From contig CAMORL010000040.1 of NCBI GenBank assembly GCA_946623765.1, positions 1 through 11,475 on the forward strand: a stretch of DNA of 11,475 bases, written 5' to 3'. This DNA is from an uncultured Clostridia bacterium (GTDB lineage Bacteria > Bacillota_A > Clostridia > Christensenellales > CAG-138). This document shows positions 1 to 5,900 of this stretch, one piece after another. Below the pieces are notes generated by a model. It was not told the DNA's origin. It was given only the letters and a program-made list of their open reading frames with translations, and did no database searches. The position numbers and the translations under genes were made by a program. Position 1 is the first letter of the stretch, and each line of letters opens with the position of its first letter.

Positions 1-58
1 TCGGCGTAGGTTCCGGCGTCGGGGTGGGTTCCGGCGTGGGCGTCGGTTCGGGTGTCGG
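1..58 (-). repeat. Short tandem repeat encoding Thr-Pro-Thr-Pro-Glu-Pro units
   Basis: About three imperfect 18-bp units encode successive TPTPEP hexapeptides in the lipoprotein linker. The array continues past the left edge, so its copy number is unknown. Such coding minisatellites often vary in length between strains. Confidence 0.7.
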
Positions 59-274
59 CGGCAGTGTCGGCATTTCCGGCAAAGCCGTTTCCGCCGCGGC
101 GGTCTCCGCCATGATCTCTGTTTCCGCGACCGGTTCGGGCGTTGCGCTCGGAACAGCGGTCGGCGCCGCCGTTAAGGCGGTCTCACCGTTCTGTGTTGTT
201 GTGCCGCAGGCAAGCAGCACCGCTGTGAGCAGAATCGCAAGGATTCGCCCGGACAATCTGGTTAACTGTTTCAT
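1..274 (-). CDS. Lipoprotein with Pro-Thr-Glu linker, N-terminal part (cut by window edge)
   Basis: This open frame starts at an ATG at 274-272 and runs off the left edge after 91 codons. Residues 1-23 form a lipoprotein signal: two basic residues near the start (Lys2, Arg6, Arg10), a hydrophobic core, then LTAVLLAC with Cys23 as the probable lipidated residue. The -2 residue is Leu, a little unusual for a lipobox. The mature start (GTTTQNGET) is followed by a low-complexity Ala/Thr/Glu/Pro segment and then PTPEPTP-type repeats reaching the edge, a common tether between the membrane anchor and an extracellular domain in Clostridia. The functional domain is outside the window, so the substrate or role cannot be named; substrate-binding, peptidase or adhesin domains are all possible. 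There is no Shine-Dalgarno site before the ATG, and a promoter sits directly upstream (281-309). The start is chosen because the signal peptide begins exactly there. Confidence 0.8.
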   Translation of the reverse strand, partial: MKQLTRLSGRILAILLTAVLLACGTTTQNGETALTAAPTAVPSATPEPVAETEIMAETAAAETALPEMPTLPPTPEPTPTPEPTPTPEPTP

Positions 275-280
275 GTTTGC

Positions 281-309
281 ATTATAACACGTCGGCTGCA
301 TCGCCGCAA
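281..309 (-). promoter_or_regulatory. Sigma-A-type promoter of the lipoprotein gene, probably leaderless
   Basis: Read on the minus strand there is TTGCGG (309-304), a 17-bp spacer and a perfect TATAAT (286-281). A start seven bases after the -10 box would fall on position 274, the A of the lipoprotein ATG, and no Shine-Dalgarno sequence lies between. The -10 box and the spacing are ideal; the -35 box matches consensus at only three of six bases. Confidence 0.65.
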
Positions 310-527
310 GCGTCGCCCCGGCTTCTGAAAGCCGAGTGTCTTCTTTGGTCCGGCGTTGATTTGCGCCGGGTTCTTCTTCAGCGTCTGCATTCCCGTCTCC
401 CGAAAGATTTCCGCCTTTCGGGCAGAACGCGCGCAGTAATCCGTTCGGGTTTTCATTTGTTCTTTTTGCCGTGCGCGGCACGGATACCTTTATGTTTCCA
501 AAGCGTTATTTTGCTTTTCTTCGCAGC
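310..527. other. Non-coding interval with four short perfect inverted repeats
   Basis: This stretch lies between the reductase stop codon and the lipoprotein promoter. I see no credible gene in it. It contains four perfect inverted repeats: 319-324/329-334 (6 bp, 4-base loop), 350-355/364-369 (6 bp, 8-base loop), 399-406/415-422 (8 bp, CCCGAAAG/CTTTCGGG, 8-base loop) and 469-474/478-483 (6 bp, 3-base loop). None is followed by a T run on the minus strand, so none is a canonical intrinsic terminator. They may fold the 3' end of the reductase mRNA, or simply reflect GC-rich chance. Confidence 0.45.
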
Positions 528-1679
528 TCAATAACCGAATACGCGGACGGCGCTCTGCATGTTTTCCCGAACGGCGACGCCGAAAGGACAGCGTGTTTCG
601 CACATGCCGCAGCCGATGCACTCCTCCGCGTGATGCGGCAGCAGTTTATAATGCTCGCGCACCGTCTCCGGCACTGATGTCTGCGCCTCGGCAAGATGCA
701 GGAACTTTGTCACGTCCGCAACGCTGATCTCCATCGGGCACGGCGCGCAGTGGCTGCAGTACATGCAATGTCCTTCCCACCGAATGCGCGGGAACGAAGC
801 CAGCGCAGCTGCGTAATCGCGCTCCTCCGACGACGCTTCGCAGTATGCAGCGCTGATTTCCAGCTGCTCAACCGTATGTGCGCCGGCAAGCACGACCGAA
901 ACCGCCGGGCGTGAAAGCGCATAGGCGATGCATTGATGCGCAGTCAGCGCGACGCCCGCCGGAGACAGCTCCGCATTCAGAAGATCTCCGCCCGCAAACG
1001 CCTTCATGACCGTAATGCCGACGCCGTTTCGCTGACAGACTTCATACAGCCGCTGCCGGTCCGGATCCATGTTGGTGAGTACATGCGCATAGGCGTCGTC
1101 GTTCCAAAGCTGTTCCACGTCCTCATCCGCAGGCTGCAGATCGTAGCAGGGATTGACCGAAAACATCAGCACCTCGATGCCGCCTTCCGTAACCGCGCGC
1201 TCCGCAACCAGCGGATTGTGGCTCGAAAGCCCGATGTGACGGATGCGTCCCTCACGCTTCAGCGCGCGGGCGTACTCCAGGATACCGTTGTTCACGATCT
1301 CCTCCCAATCGGACATCGCGTCGCAGTAATGGATCATACCGACGTCGATATAATCCGTGCCGAGCAGAGACATCATTTCTTCAAAGCCGCGCTTCGTTTC
1401 CGCAAGATCGCGCGTGCGGCAATACTGTCCGTCTTTCCACGTCGAGCAGATATGCGACTGGACGATAAACTTTTCCCTGCGTCCTTTGAGCGCATTTCCG
1501 ACCGCGGCACGAAGCTTCGGATCGGATGCGTACAGATCGAAATAATTGATCCCGAGCCGCTCCGCCGCATCGAACAGTCTGCCTGTCATGCGGCAGTCGT
1601 CCTCGTTCATACCTTCGCATCCCATGCCGATGACACTGACCGAAAGTCCCGTGTTTCCCAGTCGACGATATTCCATCAT
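528..1679 (-). CDS. Aldo/keto reductase with C-terminal 4Fe-4S ferredoxin-like domain
   Basis: The 383-residue product has an aldo/keto reductase TIM barrel (about residues 1-290), opening with YRRLGNTGLSVSVIGMG as in NAD(P)H-dependent family members, and a C-terminal iron-sulfur region. Two cysteine motifs are visible: CMYCSHCAPCP (Cys305, 308, 311, 314) and CIGCGMCETRCP (Cys354, 357, 360, 364), enough for one or two 4Fe-4S clusters. Asp48 and His117 (in DYIDVGMIHYCD) occupy tetrad positions. The tetrad Lys position, after FIVQS, is His76, and the expected Tyr spacing is altered (Tyr50 only two residues after Asp48), so classical carbonyl reduction is uncertain. No signal peptide; cytoplasmic. 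AAAGGAG at 1695-1689 lies nine bases before the first of two adjacent ATGs, which supports the 1679 start. The gene probably shares a transcript with the small ORF just upstream. Its substrate is unknown. Confidence 0.93.
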   Translation of the reverse strand: MMEYRRLGNTGLSVSVIGMGCEGMNEDDCRMTGRLFDAAERLGINYFDLYASDPKLRAAVGNALKGRREKFIVQSHICSTWKDGQYCRTRDLAETKRGFEEMMSLLGTDYIDVGMIHYCDAMSDWEEIVNNGILEYARALKREGRIRHIGLSSHNPLVAERAVTEGGIEVLMFSVNPCYDLQPADEDVEQLWNDDAYAHVLTNMDPDRQRLYEVCQRNGVGITVMKAFAGGDLLNAELSPAGVALTAHQCIAYALSRPAVSVVLAGAHTVEQLEISAAYCEASSEERDYAAALASFPRIRWEGHCMYCSHCAPCPMEISVADVTKFLHLAEAQTSVPETVREHYKLLPHHAEECIGCGMCETRCPFGVAVRENMQSAVRVFGY

Positions 1680-1685
1680 GTTCGT

Positions 1686-1820
1686 TTACTCCTTTTCAAA
1701 TGTGTCTGCGGCGTCTTTCTGCAATTCACAGATCGGAAAATGCTGCGGACAGACCCGCTCGCAATTGCCGTGCGGCGACTGTTTGCCGCGTCTTGTGCAA
1801 AAGCATAAACCGTATCGCAT
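1686..1820 (-). CDS. Possible small cysteine-rich protein (44 residues; 57 if started at TTG 1859)
   Basis: An open frame starts at ATG 1820 and stops at TAA 1688-1686, six bases before the reductase ATG. The reductase ribosome-binding site lies in its last codons, as in translationally coupled pairs. The peptide begins MRYGLCFCTRRGK and has five cysteines (residues 6, 8, 20, 24, 31) and two histidines (17, 27), a spacing that could bind a metal or form disulfides. I do not recognise the family. The start is ambiguous. The ATG has no Shine-Dalgarno site but lies about four bases after the predicted transcription start of the promoter upstream. A TTG at 1859, thirteen codons earlier, has a well-placed GGAGGAG (1875-1869, nine bases away) and would add a short hydrophobic N-terminus (RFRLKLFILILS), but it overlaps the -35 box. 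The frame could also be an untranslated leader of the reductase mRNA. Confidence 0.4.
   Translation of the reverse strand: MRYGLCFCTRRGKQSPHGNCERVCPQHFPICELQKDAADTFEKE
1689..1695 (-). promoter_or_regulatory. Ribosome-binding site of the aldo/keto reductase
   Basis: AAAGGAG lies nine bases before ATG 1679 and twelve before the second ATG. The spacing favours the first. It overlaps the last codons of the upstream small ORF. Confidence 0.8.
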
Positions 1821-1830
1821 CGACAGTATC

Positions 1831-1859
1831 AGTATAAACAATTTCAGTCGAAAACGCAA
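1831..1859 (-). promoter_or_regulatory. Putative promoter for the small ORF and aldo/keto reductase
   Basis: Minus-strand TTGCGT (1859-1854), a 17-bp spacer and TATACT (1836-1831) form a sigma-A-type promoter just downstream of the terminator of the preceding unit. The predicted start is near 1824, which leaves about 145 bases before the reductase ATG. The -35 sequence resembles that of the lipoprotein promoter (TTGCGG, same 17-bp spacing). Confidence 0.55.
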
Positions 1860-1900
1860 GTTTCGACTCTCCTCCGTCCGTATGCACAGTGCTTTGCAAA

Positions 1901-1954
1901 TAAAAAAACAGACAGGTTCGTGTAAAGGTGTGTGTCAATAATGAACCTGTCTGT
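1901..1954 (-). terminator. Rho-independent terminator after the LRR surface protein gene
   Basis: The arms CAGACAGGTTC (1909-1919) and GAACCTGTCTG (1943-1953) are perfectly complementary, with a further A-T pair at 1908/1954 and a 23-base loop. On the minus strand the hairpin is followed at once by seven T residues (1908-1902). The T run is on the correct side only for minus-strand transcription, so this ends the unit whose last gene stops at 1997. The loop is longer than usual. Confidence 0.85.
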
Positions 1955-1996
1955 ATCTAAAAGCGGAAGCGGGCAAACGCCTCTCGCTTTTATTCC

Positions 1997-2755
1997 TTAT
2001 TTTCTTTTTGCTTTCTTTGCCGCGGCAACGCCTGCCGCTGTGCCGCCTGCTGCAGCCGCCGCGCCGAGCGTGATCCACAGCCATGTCAGATTCTTCGTCT
2101 GTTCTGCAGGCTTAACCGGCGTTTCGGGTGTGTTTGCTGCTTCCGGCGCCGCCGTCACGTTCTCACCCGAGACCGACGGATCCGCAGCTTCCGCAGCGGA
2201 CGCATTCGTCTCATGATGCTCGCTTCCCGCAGATGCCGTCTCTGTCGGCTGTTCGGGTGTCAACGATCCCGGCGTCGGCTGTTCGGTTGTGGAAGGAGGA
2301 TTTGTTCCGGTATCCGCCGGAGGCTCAGCGCCGCCGATCTCCTCGCCCGCGCCGCCGGGTGCAGGAGTTGCCGTGCCGGTCGGCGTTTGTGTTCCGGTGT
2401 CATGATGTTCCGGGGATTCCGTTGCCTGCGGTTCCGGGGTCGGCTGTCCGATGAAGCGAACATCCGCAGTCCCCGTCGCATTTTCTCCGAGCTCACGGAT
2501 CGTATCCGGAAGGTACAGGATCTGCACGCTCGTTCCGGCGAACGCATTGGGACCGACCGCATTTACCGGTATGCCTGCTATGCTTGCGGGAACGGTGACG
2601 ATCGCATCGTTTCCGAAGTACCCCACGATCGTGATCGACTGGTCGGAAACCGTGTAATAAAAGTATCCTTCCGTGTAAACCTGCTCATCTGCCGCCGCAG
2701 CGGGCAGAACGGCCAACAAAGAAATTACGCACAAAAACAGTAATATTTTTTTCAT
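1997..2755 (-). CDS. Membrane-anchored surface protein with one BspA-like (LRR_5) unit
   Basis: The 252-residue product has a classical signal peptide (MKKILLFLCVISLLAVLPAAAA, cleavage near Ala22/Asp23). About residues 30-100 resemble one BspA-type leucine-rich unit: the segment ITIVGYFGNDAIVTVPASI followed by PVNAVGPNAFAGTSVQILYLPDTI. Residues 104-220 are a Pro/Thr/Glu/Ala-rich disordered linker. Residues 223-246 are a transmembrane helix rich in Ala and Gly, ending in the basic tail KKAKRK, so the protein should sit in the membrane with its N-terminal domain outside. There is no LPXTG motif. AAGGAGG at 2769-2763, seven bases before the ATG, fixes the start. The gene follows the peptide gene and giant gene with no recognisable promoter between, and is followed by a terminator, so it is probably the last gene of that operon. 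Multi-unit BspA proteins act in adhesion; with one unit here, a docking or display role is only inference. Confidence 0.85.
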   Translation of the reverse strand: MKKILLFLCVISLLAVLPAAAADEQVYTEGYFYYTVSDQSITIVGYFGNDAIVTVPASIAGIPVNAVGPNAFAGTSVQILYLPDTIRELGENATGTADVRFIGQPTPEPQATESPEHHDTGTQTPTGTATPAPGGAGEEIGGAEPPADTGTNPPSTTEQPTPGSLTPEQPTETASAGSEHHETNASAAEAADPSVSGENVTAAPEAANTPETPVKPAEQTKNLTWLWITLGAAAAAGGTAAGVAAAKKAKRK

Positions 2756-2762
2756 ATGAGCG

Positions 2763-2769
2763 CCTCCTT
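2763..2769 (-). promoter_or_regulatory. Ribosome-binding site of the LRR surface protein
   Basis: AAGGAGG, seven bases before ATG 2755, is an almost perfect anti-16S match. It lies eight bases from the base of the hairpin at 2778-2808, close enough for folding to influence ribosome access. Confidence 0.85.
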
Positions 2770-2777
2770 GACATGGT

Positions 2778-2808
2778 GAGAAAGGGCAGATCGTTTCTGC
2801 CCTTTCTC
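2778..2808 (-). other. Perfect 13-bp intercistronic hairpin without T tract
   Basis: The arms GAGAAAGGGCAGA (2778-2790) and TCTGCCCTTTCTC (2796-2808) are fully complementary around a 5-base loop. Neither strand has a T run after it, so it is not a canonical terminator. It lies between the peptide stop codon and the ribosome-binding site of the LRR gene. Such intercistronic stems can protect an upstream mRNA 3' end or set differential expression within an operon. Confidence 0.75.
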
Positions 2809-2826
2809 CGCTTGACCGATTTCTTG

Positions 2827-2934
2827 CTACGGAGGTTCCTCGCCGCCCGTTTCTTCGCCGGATGTTGCAATCACATCGCAGATGTCCAACGCAACGACCT
2901 CAAGTTTCGGTGCTTCATAGATCATCTTATTCAT
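2827..2934 (-). CDS. 35-residue acidic peptide gene coupled to the giant surface protein
   Basis: The ORF starts at ATG 2934 and ends at TAG 2829-2827. The peptide begins MNKMIYEAPKLEVVALDICD and continues VIATSGEETGGEEPP. The N-terminal half has a Tyr-Glu-x-Pro-x-Leu-Glu-Val-Val pattern and then Asp-Val-Ile-Ala-Thr-Ser; the tail is rich in Gly, Glu and Pro. There is one cysteine (Cys19), and no signal peptide or membrane segment. The ribosome-binding site AAGGAGG (2949-2943) overlaps the TAA stop of the giant gene, and only 13 bases separate that stop from this ATG, so translation is probably coupled. From memory, short proteins of the style YExPxLExVxLxxxDVIxxSG recur in gut Clostridia without assigned function; I cannot verify this here. 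The leader-like N-terminus with a Gly-rich tail resembles peptide precursors in general, but no modifying enzyme or exporter is in the window. Confidence 0.75.
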   Translation of the reverse strand: MNKMIYEAPKLEVVALDICDVIATSGEETGGEEPP

Positions 2935-2942
2935 GGCGTTTC

Positions 2943-2949
2943 CCTCCTT
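2943..2949 (-). promoter_or_regulatory. Ribosome-binding site of the peptide gene, overlapping the giant gene stop codon
   Basis: AAGGAGG lies eight bases before ATG 2934. Its first two bases are inside the TAA (2950-2948) of the giant gene. Ribosomes terminating there would be placed directly at this site. Confidence 0.85.
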
Positions 2950-5900
2950 ATTCCGTAATATCGACGCTGTGGAACACTTTGTTGTTCAGTTCTGTGTAGC
3001 TCGCATAGATTACGTTGTCCGAATAGATGTAGTGGACTTCGCCCGCGGCATCCTTCACAACGATATATGCTCTGACGATGAACTGGCGATCGACCTTCTT
3101 GGTCGAGAAGTACAGCATCGCCGCGTCATCCAGGTCGGCAGCCACAAACGGTCCTTCGAGGATGTAGCCGTGTCCTTCGCCGTCATAGAACGGAAGCGTG
3201 AGCTTATCCTTTGCATCCGCCACGCTGACGCGATCGAGACCTGCATACAGAACGCCAGCTCTTTCAAGCGTGTAGCCTTCCGGAATGCTTCTCGTCGCAA
3301 CGAAGTTCAGAACCGTCTTGTCGCCGTTCATCGAGGCGAACGCATCCGTCATCCGGACGACCGGTACCGGCTCGCATTCGACGCCGTAGACCGCTCTGAC
3401 CGTAACGTCCGCTGTCGGTCTCATGACGAGGCTTCCCGCCTTATAGCCGAGGATATTACCTTCGTCATCCGCCCAGTAGGAGAACGATTCTCCGTCGTAG
3501 GTCTCGTCAACCGAGAGCGTTGTACGAGTGCTGACCTCTCTGGGATCCTTCTGCTCAAGATCCTTCTTCGCACCGCCGACCCAGTATTCGATGGTCACGA
3601 TGTACTCGCCGCCGTTCGATTCGTAGATCGGGTAAACCACGATCCGCGTTTCGGTTGCCATCAGCGCGTGGATCTCTTCCTCGGTCTTATCCCATTTTAC
3701 GAAGGTCTTGCCCATCGTAACGGGTGCGGTCGGGAATACGATCGCTTCTTCGTTCGTATAGTACCGCTGGCTGATGACCTGGCCGTAGTTCTTCGCGCTT
3801 ACGAACAGAACCAGTGCCTCTTCGCTTGCGTCGTTCTCGGAGTAAACCGCGTCGACGATCGTGTCGGCAACCAGCGTGAACGTGTACTCTTCGCTCGTGC
3901 TGACGATCTTCTTCGCGTCGTTGACCCAGTACAGGAACTTATCGCTGCCCGTATACTTCAGCGTTACCGTGCTGCCGGCGGTATAGTAATCGTCGAATCT
4001 GGAACGCTGTACCGTGCCGTCGTTGATTGTGAATCTGGACGCCGTGACCGTCAGGCGGAAGGTGGCGCCCTGTGCAAGCGTATACACCGCGATCAGGTCG
4101 TTCTTTTCCGCACGAACCGTGTACTCGAATTCCATCTCAGACGACAGCTTCTCGCCGTTGACTTCGTACCAGCCGAGGAACGTGTAACCGGTTACGACAG
4201 GCGCGGATACGACCGTCTTCTCGCCGATTACGAACGTGCCGCCGCCGGTTACATGCGCAACCGTCACGCCGGGCGTCGGAGTACCGTCGCCGGACGAAGT
4301 TACCGTAACCGTGTATACGCCGCCCTGCCACTTTGCTTTCAGCGTGATGTCAGCGGTGACCGACGTGTTCGCAAAGTCGAACGCTTCTTCCGCATTGTCT
4401 GCGAACCAGCCCATGAAGCTGTAGTTCTCTTTGATCGGCTGTTCGGGTGCTTCGATCTTCTCCCCTGCCGGAACGAGGACTTCGATCATCGTTGCCGCTT
4501 CTTCGCCTTCCGCTGCCGGGAATGCGCCTTCGTTTGCGTCGAAGGTGACCTTGACCGCGTCGACGATGTAGTAGTAGTCGGTGCCGTTGATCTCTTCCGT
4601 CAGCGTCGTCGTGCACAGCTTGCCGTCCACAACGTACTCCGGCTTCACCGTCTCGATGAAGTCGCCGCCCGACACGAACTTCTCAACGCGCGTCTCGCTC
4701 TCGTCCACGTTCACCGGTCCGTTGAAGATGCCGCCCGTGACCGCAACCGCGATATTGCCTTCGTCGTTGCCCTGCGGGTTCGCAATGTTCAGCGCCGTTG
4801 CGCCGTTGATCGTGCCGCCCGAGATGTTCACCTTAATGTCGAGCTCCGTCGTGTGCTGCGCAATCGCAATGCCCGCGCCGCTCGTCGTCGTGCCGCTGCC
4901 GTTTGCCGCAACTTCCGTCGCCGCTCCGTTGCCGCTGATCGTGCCGCCCGTCACGTTCAGTTCGCCCGCACGGACTTCGATACCCGTTTCGGTTCCCGTG
5001 ACTGTCGCGCCGTCCTTCACGTTGACGATCGCCGCGCCGTTCAGCGCAATGCCGACGTCGTCGCCCGTGATCGTTGCGCCGTCGTTGACGTTGATCACGG
5101 AGTTGCCTTCCTTAATATTGCCCATCACCCAGACAATGCCTTCGACCGTTCCGTTGATGTCGATCGTAAAGCCGTTGCCCGTGTTGTCGCTTGCCTGATA
5201 CAGGATAATCGCGTAGTCCGCCTTGACCGTCGCATCCGCTTCGATCGTCAGCTTGCCGTTCTGTCCCGCTGCAAGTCCGTTCGCGTAGATCGTTCCCGCA
5301 ATCGTACCGTTCTTCACCGTGACGTCTGCGTCATACTGATCGACATATCCCGTCAGCGTATGTCCGCCGAGGTCGAGCGTGAAGCTCTTGCCCTCCGCGA
5401 TCGTGACGTTCTCTGCAACGTCTTTCAGCACTTCGATCGTCTCGCCCGCATTGACCGCCGCAATCGCTTCCGCAACCGTCGCGTAGTACGTGCTGCCGAT
5501 CTTTGCAACCGGTTCCGCCGTGGTGTAGGTCACGGTGCCGTTTTCGTCCGGCTCGCTGACCTTCACGATCACGCCCTCATCCGCGGTGTATACGAAGGTG
5601 ATTGCATCGTTTGCCTTCTGGACCTTCAGTACGTCGCCCGCATGGAATTCGTATTCCGCGCCGTCCGCCAGCAGCTTGATGATCTTCTCGCCGCCGACCA
5701 CGCCTTCCACCGCAAACGCTTCTTCGAACGTCGCGTAGTAGCCGTCTTCGACCTGTGCGACCGCCTTCACCAGCAGGTATTCATTGTCTGCCAGCTTCAG
5801 CCATGCGTAGCCGTCCGGTACTGTCAGCGTGTTGGTCGTCGACTTGATCGTGCGGTCCGCATTGTTCGCGGAACCCGTCTTCTCATCCACGAAGACCTGG

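Noticed and set aside
271..456. A 61-codon minus-strand frame whose TGA overlaps the lipoprotein ATG (ATGA arrangement).
   Set aside because: The overlap resembles translational coupling, but there is no ribosome-binding site, the composition is abnormally Arg/Lys-rich, it runs through three of the inverted repeats, and the lipoprotein promoter lies inside its end.
933..1808. A 291-codon plus-strand open frame opposite the aldo/keto reductase.
   Set aside because: It is antisense to a clearly recognisable enzyme, has an Arg/His-rich composition with no domain, and arises from codon bias.
1932..1937. A minus-strand TTGACA within the terminator loop, considered as a -35 box.
   Set aside because: No acceptable -10 box is present at 16-18 bases; the hexamer lies inside the loop of a convincing terminator.
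1997..2743. Plus-strand frames of 60-176 codons across the LRR protein gene.
   Set aside because: They are shadows of the Pro/Thr/Glu/Ala linker on the other strand; the minus-strand gene has a signal peptide, an ideal ribosome-binding site and a terminator.
4581..5198. 205-codon plus-strand open frames at this position and at 8400-9017 with identical sequence.
   Set aside because: Both are antisense shadows within the duplicated 1,302-bp segment. Their Pro/Ser/Val-rich sequence is the complement of Gly/Thr/Asp-rich beta-helix codons, and their identity follows from the DNA duplication.
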